This document shows, piece after piece, positions 50,033-59,933 of a DNA stretch of 64,000 nucleotides (position 1 is the first letter of the stretch; each line of letters starts with the position of its first letter). Below the pieces are notes generated by a model. The model saw nothing but the letters and a program-made list of their open reading frames with translations. It had not been told where the DNA came from and did not search any database. The DNA is from Caldimonas mangrovi. Lineage in GTDB: Bacteria; Pseudomonadota; Gammaproteobacteria; Burkholderiales; Burkholderiaceae_C. The position numbers and the translations under genes are program-made. Where the stretch lies: NCBI RefSeq assembly GCF_023721835.1, contig NZ_JAMKFE010000001.1, positions 62,001-126,000 of the forward strand, read 5' to 3'.

Positions 50033-51589
50033 ATGAACCTGCTACGCGCCGCCTCGATCGTCTCGCTGTTCACGCTTGCTTCGCGCATCACCGGGCTGGT
50101 GCGCGAGCAGCTGGTGGCCGCCAGCTTCGGCTCCAGCGCCTGGACCGACGCGTTCAACGTCGCCTTTCGCATCCCCAACCTGCTGCGCCGGCTGTTCGCG
50201 GAAGGGGCGTTTTCTCAGGCCTTCGTGCCTGTGCTGGCCGCCAGCCGGGCACGCCACGGCGACGAGTCGACCCGGGCGCTGGTCGACGCGGTTGCCACCG
50301 TGCTGTTCTGGGCCCTGCTGGCGACGTGCATGCTCGGCGTCGTCGGCGCCCCGGTGCTGGTCTACGCGATGGCTGCGGGCCTGCGGGAGACCCCGGGCAG
50401 CTTCGATGCGGCGGTCGTGATGACGCGCTACATGTTTCCCTACATCGGCTTCATGTCGCTGGTGGCGCTGTCGGCCGGGGTGCTGAACACGTGGAAGCGC
50501 TTCGCGGTGCCGGCCGCGACCCCCGTGCTGCTCAACGTCGCGATGATTGCCGCGGCATGGTGGCTGGCGCCGCAGTTCGAGCGCTGGGGCTTGCCGCCGA
50601 TCTACGCGATGGCCGGTGGCGTGCTGCTCGGCGGAGCGCTGCAGTTTGCGCTCCAGGTTCCCGCATTGGCGCGCATCGGCATGCTGCCGCGGTTGCGGTC
50701 GATCCGGGCGGCGCTGGCGCACGACGGTGTCGGGCGGATCTTGAAGCTGATGGCGCCGGCGCTGCTGGGCGTGTCGGTGGCGCAGTTGTCGCTGCTGATC
50801 AACACCCAGATCGCCTCTCACCTGGGGCCCGGCAGCGTCTCATGGCTGACGTACGCCGACCGGCTGATGGAATTCCCCACCGGCCTCCTGGGGGTCGCTC
50901 TCGGCGTGGTGCTGCTGCCGCAGTTGTCGGCCGCGCAGGCGCAGGACGACGGCAAGCGCTACTCGGAACTGCTCGACTGGGGGCTGCGGCTGGTCGTGTT
51001 GCTGGCGCTGCCGTCGGCGGTGGCGCTGCTGCTGTTCGCACGTCCGCTGGTGGCCGGGGTGTTCCACTACGGCGCCTTCAACGACCGCGACGTGCAGCAG
51101 ACCATGGTGGCGCTGATGGGCTACGGCGTCGGCTTGCTGGGCCTGATCGCGATCAAGGTGCTGGCCCCCGGCTTCTACGCCAAGCAGGACGTGCGCACGC
51201 CGGTACGCATCGCGATCACCGTGCTATGCCTGACGCAGCTGATGAACCTCGTCTTCGTGCCGCTGCTCGGCCATGCCGGTCTGGCGCTGTCGATCGGCGT
51301 CGGCGCGCTCGTCAACGCCAGCTGGTTGCTGTGGGGCTTGCGTCGGCGCGGCTCGTACCAACCGGGGGCCGGGTGGACCGGTTTTCTGTGGCGCGTCACC
51401 GTCGCTGCGGTGGTGCTGGGCGCCGGGCTGGCCTATGTCAGCCACGTCCTGGACTGGACGGCTTTGCGCGCAACCCCATGGATGCGTGCAGGATGGCTGG
51501 CGCTGGCCATCGCGGGCGGCGCCGGCGTGTATTTCGCCGTCCTGCTCGTGCTGGGGGTGCGGCCTCGGCAGTTCGTCAAGCGCGGCTGA
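50033..51589 (+). CDS. murJ: Lipid II flippase MurJ (MviN)
   Basis: 518 aa, about 13-14 transmembrane helices. It moves lipid II across the inner membrane. The N-terminal [17 protein letters not shown] and [29 protein letters not shown] are typical, with the conserved Arg residues of the cavity. Length is normal. It is followed after 18 bp by the SirB1-like gene, suggesting co-transcription. Confidence 0.96.
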   Translation: MNLLRAASIVSLFTLASRITGLVREQLVAASFGSSAWTDAFNVAFRIPNLLRRLFAEGAFSQAFVPVLAASRARHGDESTRALVDAVATVLFWALLATCMLGVVGAPVLVYAMAAGLRETPGSFDAAVVMTRYMFPYIGFMSLVALSAGVLNTWKRFAVPAATPVLLNVAMIAAAWWLAPQFERWGLPPIYAMAGGVLLGGALQFALQVPALARIGMLPRLRSIRAALAHDGVGRILKLMAPALLGVSVAQLSLLINTQIASHLGPGSVSWLTYADRLMEFPTGLLGVALGVVLLPQLSAAQAQDDGKRYSELLDWGLRLVVLLALPSAVALLLFARPLVAGVFHYGAFNDRDVQQTMVALMGYGVGLLGLIAIKVLAPGFYAKQDVRTPVRIAITVLCLTQLMNLVFVPLLGHAGLALSIGVGALVNASWLLWGLRRRGSYQPGAGWTGFLWRVTVAAVVLGAGLAYVSHVLDWTALRATPWMRAGWLALAIAGGAGVYFAVLLVLGVRPRQFVKRG

Positions 51590-51607
51590 GCGAACTACAC
51601 TGGCTTC

Positions 51608-52465
51608 ATGCAGTTCGAGGCTCCCTCCGCGCTGGAGTACTTTTCCTCGCTCGTGGCCGACGACGACAGTTTTCCGCTGACGGAAGTGGCGGTGTCGCTC
51701 GCGCAGGACGAATTCCCCGACCTGGACCTGCAGGCGGTACTGGCCGAAATCGACGCGCTGAGCGACCGGCTCAAGCGGCGCCTCGCAGCCGACGCATCGC
51801 CGATGCAGCGGCTGCGCCTGCTGAACCGCTACTTCTTCCAGGAACTCGGCTTCGGCGGCAACGTCAACGATTACTACGACCCGCACAACAGCTGCCTGAA
51901 TGCCGTGTTGCGGACACGCCGCGGCATCCCGATCTCGCTGGCGGTGCTGTACATGGAACTGGCCCACCAGGTGGGGCTGACGGCGCGCGGCGTGTCCTTC
52001 CCGGGACACTTCCTGGTCAAGCTGCGCTTGTCGCAGGGTGAAGTGGTGATGGACCCGTTCTCCGGCCAGTCGCTGTCGCGCGAGGAACTCGACGAACGGC
52101 TCGACCCGTACAAGCGCCAACAGGGCCTGGTCGGCGACTTCGATGTGCCGCTCGGGCTGTTCCTGCAATCGGCGACGCCGCGCGAGGTGATCGCGCGCAT
52201 GCTGCGCAACCTGAAGGAGATCTACCGGGCGCGCGGCGACTGGGTTTTGCTGCTGGCGGTCTCCGAGCGGCTCGTGATCCTGCTGCCGAAGGCCATGGAG
52301 GAGCGGCGCGACCGCGGCCTCGTGGAAGCCGAGCTGGGCCACTACGACGAGGCGATTGCCGACCTGGCCGCGTACGTGCACCAGGCCGAGGGCGCCGACG
52401 ATCGCCTCGCGATTGCCGAGCGCCTGGAGGAACTGCGCCGCAGCGAGCCGCCGCGGCTGCATTGA
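51608..52465 (+). CDS. SirB1 family protein (transglutaminase-like plus TPR)
   Basis: 285 aa cytoplasmic protein. The transglutaminase-like core contains NSCLNAVLRTRRGIPISLAVLYMELA and FPGHFLVKL, with Cys, His and Asp in the order expected of the fold. The C-terminal third (about 190-285) is helical with TPR-like units (ERRDRGLVEAELGHYDEAIADL). Function is unknown in most bacteria. It follows murJ closely and converges with purM (18-bp gap). Confidence 0.86.
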   Translation: MQFEAPSALEYFSSLVADDDSFPLTEVAVSLAQDEFPDLDLQAVLAEIDALSDRLKRRLAADASPMQRLRLLNRYFFQELGFGGNVNDYYDPHNSCLNAVLRTRRGIPISLAVLYMELAHQVGLTARGVSFPGHFLVKLRLSQGEVVMDPFSGQSLSREELDERLDPYKRQQGLVGDFDVPLGLFLQSATPREVIARMLRNLKEIYRARGDWVLLLAVSERLVILLPKAMEERRDRGLVEAELGHYDEAIADLAAYVHQAEGADDRLAIAERLEELRRSEPPRLH

Positions 52466-52483
52466 AGCCGGGCCTGTCGGCCC

Positions 52484-53518
52484 TCAGCGGACCTGGGTCT
52501 GGTGCTCGTCGCCCTGGCGGGCCTCGATGCGGCCGATGCGGTGCACCGTCTGGCCCTGCGCTTGCAGCACTTCGGCGGCGCGCTGAGCGTCGGCCTCGGC
52601 GACGATCAGCACGAAGCCGATGCCGCAGTTGAAGGTGCGGTGCATCTCCGATTCGGCCACGCCGCCTTCGCTTTGCAGCCAGCTGAAGATCTCCGGGCGC
52701 GGCCAGGCGGCGTTGTCGAGCACTGCCTTCGTGGTGTCTGGCAGGCAGCGTGGAATGTTCTCGACCAGGCCGCCGCCGGTGATATGGGCCATGCCCTTGA
52801 CGTCCACCTGCTGCATGGCGGCCAGCACGGGCTTCACGTACAGGCGCGTCGGCGCCATCACGCGGGCGCGGAATGCCTGGCCGTCGAGCGTGGCGGGCAA
52901 GCGTTCGCCGGCGCGTTCGACGATCTTGCGCACCAGCGAGTAACCGTTGGAATGCACGCCGCTGGACGTCAGCCCCAGCACCACGTCGCCCGGCGCGATG
53001 CGGCGGCCGTCGACGATGCCGCTCTTCTCGACCGCTCCGACGCAAAAGCCCGCCAGGTCGTATTCGCCGGCCGGGTACATCCCGGGCATCTCGGCGGTTT
53101 CGCCGCCGATCAGCGCGCAGCCCGATTCCTCGCAGCCGCGCGCAATGCCGCCGACGACACGGGCCGCGGTGTCGACGTCGAGCTTGCCGCAGGCGAAGTA
53201 GTCGAGGAAGAACAGCGGCTCGGCACCCTGCACCAGCACGTCGTTGACGCTCATCGCGACCAGGTCCACGCCCACGGTGTCGTGCATGCCCCACTCGAAA
53301 GCCAGCTTCAGCTTGGTGCCGACACCGTCGGTGCCGCTGACCAGGACGGGCTCCTTGTAGCGCTTGGGCACCTCGAACAAGGCACCGAAACCGCCGATGC
53401 CGCCGAGCACGCCATCGCGCAGCGTGCGCTTGGCCAGCGGTTTGATGCGGTCGACGAGAGCGTCGCCGGCGTCGATGTCGACGCCGGCATCACGGTAGGA
53501 CAAAGGGGTGTTGGACAT
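52484..53518 (-). CDS. purM: Phosphoribosylformylglycinamidine cyclo-ligase (AIR synthetase)
   Basis: 344 aa. It closes the imidazole ring in purine synthesis. [37 protein letters not shown] and [13 protein letters not shown] are signature blocks. [12 protein letters not shown] is the C-terminal one. It is divergent from the AI-2E family permease; the 100-bp gap contains a TATAGAAT -10 candidate (53549-53556) for the plus strand. Confidence 0.97.
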   Translation of the reverse strand: MSNTPLSYRDAGVDIDAGDALVDRIKPLAKRTLRDGVLGGIGGFGALFEVPKRYKEPVLVSGTDGVGTKLKLAFEWGMHDTVGVDLVAMSVNDVLVQGAEPLFFLDYFACGKLDVDTAARVVGGIARGCEESGCALIGGETAEMPGMYPAGEYDLAGFCVGAVEKSGIVDGRRIAPGDVVLGLTSSGVHSNGYSLVRKIVERAGERLPATLDGQAFRARVMAPTRLYVKPVLAAMQQVDVKGMAHITGGGLVENIPRCLPDTTKAVLDNAAWPRPEIFSWLQSEGGVAESEMHRTFNCGIGFVLIVAEADAQRAAEVLQAQGQTVHRIGRIEARQGDEHQTQVR

Positions 53519-53618
53519 GATGAGGCTGCCGGGCCGGCAGTGCCGGCCTATAGAATTTGCGCGATTTTACCGACCGGCTCGCCCGGCCCCGCCTCCGGCG
53601 CCTTTCCTCCCGCCTTTC

Positions 53619-54680
53619 ATGACACTCAACACTGCGCAAAGACAAGCCCTCGCCTGGCTCGGCATCGGGGCGGCCGCGCTCGCGCTGTTGTGGCTGCTGG
53701 CGCCGGTGCTGGTGCCATTTCTGCTTGCAGCGGTGCTGGCCTATGCGTTGCATCCGGCGGTCGAGAAGCTGGTGGCGCGCAAGGTGCCGCGGCTGCTGGC
53801 GGTGCTGCTGATCGAGACCATGGTGATCCTGCTGCTGCTCGGTCTGCTGCTGCTGATGGTGCCGATCCTGTCGAAAGAGCTGCCGCTGCTGCGCGAGCAG
53901 ATTCCGGTGCTGGCGGCCAGGTTGAACGAGCACGTCGTGCCCTGGCTGGCGCAGCACGGCGTTCATCTGTCGCTGGACATCGAGAGCATCAAGGCCTTCG
54001 TCGTCAAGTACCTCAATGCCAACTTCGAGGACTGGCTGTCGGCGGCTCTCAGCTCGGCGCGCATCGGCGGCAGCTTCGTGCTGGCGATCGCGGGCAACGC
54101 GGTGCTGGTGCCGGTGGTGCTGTTTTACCTGCTGATGGACTGGCCGCGGGTCGTGGAGCGCACGCAGCAGTTCGTGCCACCGCGCTTCCGACCGGCGGTG
54201 CTCGGTTTTCTGGCCGAATGCGACGAAGTGCTCGGGCAGTACCTGCGCGGGCAACTGCTGGTGATGGTGATCCTGGCGGCCTTCTACAGCATCGGGCTGG
54301 CGCTGTTCGGCTTCGACCTTGCGGTGCCGGTCGGTGTCTTCACCGGGCTGGCGATCTTCATTCCCTACCTCGGCTTCGGCCTGGGCCTCGTGCTGGCGCT
54401 GCTGGCGGGCGTGCTGGAGTTCGCCAGCTGGTACGGCGTGGTAGCCGTGGCGGTGGTCTATGGCATCGGCCAGGTGGTCGAAAGCCTGTACCTCACACCG
54501 AGGCTGGTCGGCGAGCGCATCGGCATGCACCCGATCACGGTCATCTTCGCATTGCTGGCCTTCGGCCACCTGCTCGGCTTCGTCGGCGTGCTGGTGGCGC
54601 TGCCGGTGAGTGCGTTGCTGGTGGTCGCGGTACGTCGCGTGCGGCTGGCCTATCTCGGGAGCCGGTTGTACCTGGGGTGA
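53619..54680 (+). CDS. AI-2E family transporter (PerM-like permease)
   Basis: 353 aa, about 7-8 helices with a soluble central segment (about 100-200). LLAPVLVPFLLAAVLAYALHP and the C-terminal IFIPYLGFGLGLVLALLAG, with QVVESLYLTPRLVGERIGMHP, are family hallmarks. It is located between purM and hda, as PerM is in many proteobacteria. Family members export AI-2 or act in Na+/H+ exchange; the role here is unknown. It is followed by hda after 11 bp. Confidence 0.9.
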   Translation: MTLNTAQRQALAWLGIGAAALALLWLLAPVLVPFLLAAVLAYALHPAVEKLVARKVPRLLAVLLIETMVILLLLGLLLLMVPILSKELPLLREQIPVLAARLNEHVVPWLAQHGVHLSLDIESIKAFVVKYLNANFEDWLSAALSSARIGGSFVLAIAGNAVLVPVVLFYLLMDWPRVVERTQQFVPPRFRPAVLGFLAECDEVLGQYLRGQLLVMVILAAFYSIGLALFGFDLAVPVGVFTGLAIFIPYLGFGLGLVLALLAGVLEFASWYGVVAVAVVYGIGQVVESLYLTPRLVGERIGMHPITVIFALLAFGHLLGFVGVLVALPVSALLVVAVRRVRLAYLGSRLYLG

Positions 54681-54691
54681 CCCTTTTGAGC

Positions 54692-55366
54692 ATGAGACAG
54701 CTTCCGCTGGGCCTCGGGCCGGACGAACCGCCGGGGTTCGACAACTTCTTCGCCGGCCCCAACGCGGCCGTCATCGACCACTTGCGCGGACTGGAACGCC
54801 AGGCGCGGCCGGCGCCCGTCTACCTGTGGGGCGAGCGCGGTGCCGGCAAGACGCACCTGCTGCGCGCGCTGGTTCACGAAATGCAGGCGCCCGGCGGCCG
54901 CGTGGGCTGGTTCGACGCTGCCGCCCCACGCAACCTGGAATTCGACGACACTTGGCGTCTGCTGGTGCTGGACGACTGCCAAGGCTACGACGCCGACCAG
55001 CAGCAACGCGCCTTTGCGCTGTTCGTGCAAGCGACGACGCAAGGGCTGCCGATCGCGGCTGCCGGCAACGCGCCGCCGGTGGACCTGCCGCTGCGCGACG
55101 ACTTGCGCACCCGGCTCGGCTGGGGCCATGTCTTCCATCTGCTGCCGCTGTCGGAAAGCGACTGCCGCGCCGTGCTGCGGCGCGAAGCCGACCGGCGTGG
55201 CATCTTTCTTTCGGACGAGGTGATGAGTTATCTCCTGACGCGCTTCTCGCGCGATCTCGGCAGCCTGATGGGCCTGTTGAACCGGCTCGACCGTTTCGCA
55301 CTCGCGACGCACCGGGCCGTGACGGTGCCGCTGCTCAAGCAGATGCTGGCGGAGGAGGGCACATGA
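54692..55366 (+). CDS. hda: DnaA regulatory inactivator Hda
   Basis: 224 aa DnaA-like AAA+ protein that promotes hydrolysis of DnaA-bound ATP with the beta clamp. The N-terminal QLPLGL (3-8) is a clamp-binding motif. Walker A is GERGAGKT (47-54), and LLVLDDCQ forms Walker B. There is no DNA-binding domain IV, which separates it from DnaA. A TTG two codons upstream is an alternative start. It overlaps the next gene (ATGA). Confidence 0.92.
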   Translation: MRQLPLGLGPDEPPGFDNFFAGPNAAVIDHLRGLERQARPAPVYLWGERGAGKTHLLRALVHEMQAPGGRVGWFDAAAPRNLEFDDTWRLLVLDDCQGYDADQQQRAFALFVQATTQGLPIAAAGNAPPVDLPLRDDLRTRLGWGHVFHLLPLSESDCRAVLRREADRRGIFLSDEVMSYLLTRFSRDLGSLMGLLNRLDRFALATHRAVTVPLLKQMLAEEGT

Positions 55367-56067
55367 GGGGTTCCGCCACACGCAACCTGTGCCTGTTCGA
55401 CCTCGACCACACGCTGCTGCCGATTGACTCCGATCACGCTTTCGGCGAGTTTCTGGTGCGCATCGGCTGGGCCGATGCACAGGAGTTCCGGCGCGGCAAC
55501 GACCACTACTACGCGCAGTACCAGGCCGGCCGGCTGGATCTCGACGAGTACATCGACTTCTCGACCCGCCCGTGGCGCGGCCGTCCGGCCGAGGAGCGGG
55601 CCTGGGTGCAGCAGCGGTTCGTCGCCGAGGTGGTGCGGCCGAACCTGAAGGCTGCCGCGCTCGATCTCGTGCGTACACACCAGGCACGGGGCGATCTGGT
55701 CGCGATCGTCACCGCCACCAACGAATTCGTCACGACACCGATCGCCGAGGTGTTCGGCGTCGAGCACCTGCTGGCCGTGCAACTGGAGCATGACGAGGCC
55801 GGTACCATCACGGGGCGGATCCGCGGCGTGCCGTCCTACCAGGCGGGCAAGGTGACCCGGGTGGACCAGTGGCTGGCTTCCCTCGGCGCGCGCTGGGAAG
55901 ACTTCGGGCGCACCAGCTTCTACAGCGATTCCCCCAACGACCTGCCGCTGCTGGAGCGCGCCAGCGAACCGGTCGCCACCAACCCGTCGCCTGCACTGCA
56001 AGAAACGGCCGAGGCGCGCGGCTGGCGCATCCTGAAACTGTTCCATGATCAAGAAATTCATCCATAA
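55363..56067 (+). CDS. HAD-IB family phosphatase
   Basis: 234 aa. The HAD motif I is FDLDHTLL (Asp13 and Asp15), motif II is VTATNEF, and motif III/IV is FYSDSPNDLPLL. Related to SerB; such proteins between hda and pcnB are conserved in Betaproteobacteria and are often called histidinol-phosphatase or SerB-like. The substrate is not deducible. It starts inside the hda stop and overlaps pcnB by 23 bp. Confidence 0.88.
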   Translation: MRGSATRNLCLFDLDHTLLPIDSDHAFGEFLVRIGWADAQEFRRGNDHYYAQYQAGRLDLDEYIDFSTRPWRGRPAEERAWVQQRFVAEVVRPNLKAAALDLVRTHQARGDLVAIVTATNEFVTTPIAEVFGVEHLLAVQLEHDEAGTITGRIRGVPSYQAGKVTRVDQWLASLGARWEDFGRTSFYSDSPNDLPLLERASEPVATNPSPALQETAEARGWRILKLFHDQEIHP

Positions 56068-57571
56068 GCTGCTGGGCAAATCGACGTCGTCCGAGGGCAA
56101 GCTGGCGTCCAGGCCGAGCCAGATGGGCAAGCGCGCCGAAGTGCCTCAGAGCGAACACGGCATCGACCGCTCGCTCGTCGACGACCGGGCGCTCAAGGTC
56201 GTGCAGACACTGGCGGACGCCGGCTACGAGGCCTACATCGTCGGCGGTGCGGTGCGCGACCTGATCCTCGGCCTGCGGCCGAAGGACTTCGACGTCGCCA
56301 CCAACGCGACGCCCGAGCAGGTCAAGGCGCTGTTCAAGCGGGCCTTCATCATCGGCCGGCGCTTTCGCATCGTGCATGTCGTGTTCGGCCGTGGCCGAGA
56401 GCACGAGGTGATCGAGGTGTCGACCTTCCGCGCCAATCTCGACGTGGCAGACGCCGAGCAGGTGGCCGGCAACGAGAAGACTTCAAAATCCGACCTCGCC
56501 GGCAAGTCGCATGTCGTCGACGCCAGCGGCCGCGTGCTGCGCGACAACGTCTGGGGCCCGCAGATCGAGGACGCCGCTCGGCGCGACTTCACGATCAACG
56601 CGATGTACTACGACCCGCAGCGTGAGATCGTCGTCGACTACCACCACGGCATTCGCGACGCGAAGAAGCGCCTGCTGCGCATGATCGGCGACCCTGACGC
56701 ACGCTACCGCGAAGACCCGGTGCGCATCATCCGGGTCGTGCGCTTTGCGGCCAAGCTGGGCTTCGAGATCGAGCCGAAGACGCGCGAGCCGATCCGCCGT
56801 ATGGCGGAGCTGCTCGACAACGTGCCGGCCTCGCGCATGTTCGACGAGATGATCAAGCTGCTGCAGACCGGCCATGCGCTCGCGTCGCTGGAGCAGCTGC
56901 GCAAGGAAGGCCTGCATCGCGGCGTGTTCCCCATCCTCGACGTGGTGCTCGACGAGAGCCAGCGCCACGACGGGCGCGAGAAGTTCGTGCGGCTCGCACT
57001 GGCGGACACCGATCGGCGCGTCTCCGAGAGCAAGCCGGTCGCCCCCAGCTTCATGCTGGCGTCGATGTTGTGGCACGACGTGCTGGACCGCTGGGAGCGC
57101 CGGCGCCAGCAGGGCGAGCACCCGTTCCCGTCGCTGCAGGCTGCGATCGACGAGGTGTTCGACGCCCGTATCGGCGACATCTCGGGGCGTGGCAAGCTGG
57201 CGGCCGACATGCGCGAGATCTGGATGATGCAGCCGCGCTTCGAGAAGCGCGCCGGCAATGGTCCGATCGTGCTCGTCGAGCAGCCACGCTTTCGCGCCGG
57301 CTTCGACTTCCTGCGTCTGCGCGCCGAGGCCGGCGAGGTGGACGCGGAACTGGCCCGCTGGTGGGAGGACTTCTCCCTGGCCGACGCACCGCGTCAGCGC
57401 GAGCTGCTCGATCTGGCGCGTGAGCAGGAGCAGGCGCGCCGCGCCGGCGGCAAGGGGCCGGCGGCCGACGCCGCCCCGGCCAAGAAGCGCCGCCGCCGCC
57501 GTCGCAAGCCGACCGAGGACGGCGCAGCACCGGCCGCAGGGGCCGACGCCGAAGGACCGGGCGACGACTGA
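56045..57571 (+). CDS. pcnB: Poly(A) polymerase I
   Basis: 508 aa. It adds 3' poly(A) tails to RNA and promotes decay. The nucleotidyltransferase signature YIVGGAVRDLILG (64-76) and the catalytic DFD (81-83) are intact, with RRDFTINAMYYDP and RYREDPVRIIRVVRFAAKLG in the tRNA-NT/PAP family core. The N-terminal extension and the Arg/Lys-rich tail (KKRRRRRRKPTED) are typical of PAP I and set it apart from the CCA-adding enzyme. Confidence 0.94.
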   Translation: MIKKFIHKLLGKSTSSEGKLASRPSQMGKRAEVPQSEHGIDRSLVDDRALKVVQTLADAGYEAYIVGGAVRDLILGLRPKDFDVATNATPEQVKALFKRAFIIGRRFRIVHVVFGRGREHEVIEVSTFRANLDVADAEQVAGNEKTSKSDLAGKSHVVDASGRVLRDNVWGPQIEDAARRDFTINAMYYDPQREIVVDYHHGIRDAKKRLLRMIGDPDARYREDPVRIIRVVRFAAKLGFEIEPKTREPIRRMAELLDNVPASRMFDEMIKLLQTGHALASLEQLRKEGLHRGVFPILDVVLDESQRHDGREKFVRLALADTDRRVSESKPVAPSFMLASMLWHDVLDRWERRRQQGEHPFPSLQAAIDEVFDARIGDISGRGKLAADMREIWMMQPRFEKRAGNGPIVLVEQPRFRAGFDFLRLRAEAGEVDAELARWWEDFSLADAPRQRELLDLAREQEQARRAGGKGPAADAAPAKKRRRRRRKPTEDGAAPAAGADAEGPGDD

Positions 57572-57595
57572 CGCACCGGGAGCGGGACGGCAAAC

Positions 57596-58084
57596 GTGGT
57601 ACCGGCATATGTGGGCCTTGGCGCCAATCTCGGCGACGCCCTGGCGACGCTTCGGGCCGCTGTTGCCGCACTGCAATCGCTGCCGGGGGTTGCGGCTGCC
57701 CGTGCATCGGCGGTGTACCGGACCGCCCCGTTCGACGCGGCGGGCCCCGACTTCCTGAACGCCGTCGTGCGGCTGGAATGTCGCCATACCGCTCATGAAC
57801 TGTTCGAACAGCTGCGCGCGATCGAGCATGCGCATGGCCGGCAACGCCCGTATCGCCATGCGCCCCGCACCCTCGACCTCGACCTGCTGCTGTGGGGCGA
57901 TGCGCAGATTTCGACCGCCGATCTCATCGTGCCGCACCCGCGCATGCATCAGCGGGCCTTCGTGCTGGTGCCGCTGGCCGAACTCGCCCCCTGCGTGAAG
58001 ATCCCCGGCCAGGGCGAACTGGCGCCCCTGCTGGCCACCGCGGCCGGGCAGCCGATCGAGCGCACCGGCGAGCGCCTGTACTGA
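57596..58084 (+). CDS. folK: 2-amino-4-hydroxy-6-hydroxymethyldihydropteridine pyrophosphokinase
   Basis: 162 aa folate enzyme. AYVGLGANLGD, FDAAGPDFLNAVVRLE, RHAPRTLDLDLLLWGD (metal-binding Asp) and VPHPRMHQRAFVLVPLAEL are complete. GTG at 57596 is the likely start, since it gives MVPAYVGLGANLG and follows GGGACGG; no ATG is available at the proper place. It follows pcnB by 24 bp. Confidence 0.95.
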   Translation: MVPAYVGLGANLGDALATLRAAVAALQSLPGVAAARASAVYRTAPFDAAGPDFLNAVVRLECRHTAHELFEQLRAIEHAHGRQRPYRHAPRTLDLDLLLWGDAQISTADLIVPHPRMHQRAFVLVPLAELAPCVKIPGQGELAPLLATAAGQPIERTGERLY

Positions 58085-58104
58085 AACACTCGAGAGCTGC
58101 GTCC

Positions 58105-58464
58105 ATGAGCGTTGTTTCCGTTCCGCTGCAGACCGTCGGTCTGCTGATCGCATCGAACGTCTTCATGACCTTCGCCTGGTATGGGCACCTGAAAGGCCTG
58201 GCTGCGCAACCCTGGTACGTCGCTGCGCTGGTCAGCTGGGGCATCGCGCTGTTCGAATACCTGCTGCAGGTGCCGGCCAACCGTATCGGCTATTCGAGCG
58301 GCATGTTCTCGCTCGCACAGCTGAAGATCCTGCAGGAAGTCATCACGTTGGCGGTGTTCGTGCCGTTCGCGGTCTACTACATGAAGGTGCCGTTCAAGCT
58401 CGACTTCCTCTGGGCCGGCTTGTGCCTGGTCGGTGCCGTGTATTTCATCTTCCGCACCCCATGA
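58105..58464 (+). CDS. DMT family protein, DUF486
   Basis: 119 aa with four helices, a compact member of the drug/metabolite superfamily. LLIASNVFMTFAWYGHLK, VSWGIALFEYLLQVPANRIGY and QLKILQEVITLAVF are typical of DUF486. Function unknown. It overlaps the next gene by 4 bp (ATGA). Confidence 0.86.
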   Translation: MSVVSVPLQTVGLLIASNVFMTFAWYGHLKGLAAQPWYVAALVSWGIALFEYLLQVPANRIGYSSGMFSLAQLKILQEVITLAVFVPFAVYYMKVPFKLDFLWAGLCLVGAVYFIFRTP

Positions 58465-59123
58465 GCGCGTTCTCGTTCAGCGCGTGCCGACATATCGTGA
58501 TCGAGGGGCCGATCGGCGTCGGCAAGAGCTCGCTCGCACGACGGCTGGCGGCTCACCTGAAGGGCGAGCTGATGATGGAGAAACCGCAGGAGAACCCCTT
58601 TCTGGCGCGTTTCTATGCCGACGGGTCGCGCTATGCGTTCCAGACGCAGATGTTCTTCCTGTTCCAGCGGGTCGAGCAGTACCGCGAACTGGTGCAGCCC
58701 GGCATGTTCTCCGGCCCGGTGATCAGCGATTTCCTGTTCGCCAAGGACGCGCTGTTCGCGCGGCTGACACTCAGCGACGACGAGTACACGCTGTACACGC
58801 AGATGTACCAGCACCTTGCGCCGCAGATCCCCGAGCCGGACCTTGTCATCTGGCTGCAGGCCGAACCGCCGACCTTGCTGCAGCGCATTGCACGGCGCGG
58901 CATCGAGATGGAACGCAGCATCGACACCGCTTACCTGCAACGGCTGTGCGACGCATATGCCGAGCATTTCCAGCACCACGAAGGCGCACCGGTGCTTTCG
59001 GTCGACACCACGCACTTCAATCCGGTCGACCGGCCGGCCGACTTCGACCTTCTGCTCGGCGAGCTGGCCCGGTTTGCCGGCCCGCGCGGCCTGCTCACCC
59101 CGCCCGCCCATCGGGTGGCGTGA
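58461..59123 (+). CDS. Deoxynucleoside kinase family protein
   Basis: 220 aa P-loop kinase. IVIEGPIGVGKSS is Walker A (16-23), EKPQENPFL carries the catalytic Glu region, and the lid has RIARRGIEMERS. It is predicted to phosphorylate deoxynucleosides for salvage. In relatives this gene commonly lies between folK and panB; here panB is absent and a phosphate uptake pair follows. Starts within the DUF486 stop. Confidence 0.88.
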   Translation: MSAFSFSACRHIVIEGPIGVGKSSLARRLAAHLKGELMMEKPQENPFLARFYADGSRYAFQTQMFFLFQRVEQYRELVQPGMFSGPVISDFLFAKDALFARLTLSDDEYTLYTQMYQHLAPQIPEPDLVIWLQAEPPTLLQRIARRGIEMERSIDTAYLQRLCDAYAEHFQHHEGAPVLSVDTTHFNPVDRPADFDLLLGELARFAGPRGLLTPPAHRVA

Positions 59124-59254
59124 GCGCGCGCTCTCGCGTCTGACGGCCACCGGGCGGGCATGGCGGCTGCTGTCACAATAGCGCCACTTTTTGGCCGGCC
59201 CCGGGCACGCGGCGCCGGCCCCCGAGACAACCTCGAACGTCCAAGGCGCTTCCC

Positions 59255-59902
59255 ATGATCTTCGGCAAACTGCTGCCTCGCGAGGGCAATTTCTTCGAGC
59301 TTTTCAACCAGCACGGCGCGAAGATCGTCGAAGGTTCCCGGGCCTTCATGGCCATGGTCGAGAACTATGCCGATGTCGAGGAGCGCCAGCGGCATGCGGC
59401 CGAGGTGGACCGGGCCGAGCGGCAGGCCGACAAGATCACCGCCGAGGTCAACCGGTTGCTGCACAAGACCTTCATCACCCCCATCGATCGCGAGCAGATT
59501 CACTCGCTCATCAACGCGATGGACGACATCCTCGACCTGCTGCAGGACTCCAGCGAGACGATGTCGCTGTACGACGTGCGTGCGATGACCGACGAGGTCG
59601 TGCGCCTGGCCGACCTCAGCGTCCGGTGCTGCGAACGCGTGGCGCATGCCGTCACGCTGCTGCCGCGACTCAGCAAGCACGATGCCGCCGAAGCGGCGAT
59701 CAAGGCCTGCGAGGAGATCGACCAACTCGAGTCCGATGCCGACCGCGTGATGCGCGCTGCCATGTCCAAGCTGTTCCGCGAGCAGGCTGACGTGCGCGAG
59801 TTGATCAAGCTGAAGGCGATCTACGAGCAGCTCGAATCCATCTCCGATCGCTGCGAAGACGTCGCCAATCTGATCGAGGGCATCGTCCTCGAGAACTCCT
59901 GA
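59255..59902 (+). CDS. DUF47 family PhoU-like phosphate transport regulator
   Basis: 215 aa all-helical protein with two PhoU-like halves; FFELFNQHGAKIVEGSRAF at the start and CEEIDQLESDADRVMRAA followed by LKAIYEQLESISDRCEDVANLIEGI are typical. Proteins of this family are encoded beside Pit permeases and are thought to regulate them. A -10-like CACAAT near 59173 may be the promoter. It precedes pit by 31 bp. Confidence 0.92.
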   Translation: MIFGKLLPREGNFFELFNQHGAKIVEGSRAFMAMVENYADVEERQRHAAEVDRAERQADKITAEVNRLLHKTFITPIDREQIHSLINAMDDILDLLQDSSETMSLYDVRAMTDEVVRLADLSVRCCERVAHAVTLLPRLSKHDAAEAAIKACEEIDQLESDADRVMRAAMSKLFREQADVRELIKLKAIYEQLESISDRCEDVANLIEGIVLENS

Positions 59903-59933
59903 AGCCCCCGCTTCCTTTTGAAAGAGCTTTTCC

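Noticed and set aside
52502-54691. A long plus-strand open frame crossing purM and the AI-2E permease
   Set aside because: Its first 340 codons are antisense to purM and the rest is out of frame with the permease; only the end is real, namely hda from 54692.
59160-59200. Pho box upstream of the DUF47-pit pair
   Set aside because: One CTGTCAC half-site is visible at 59169, but no second repeat at the right spacing.
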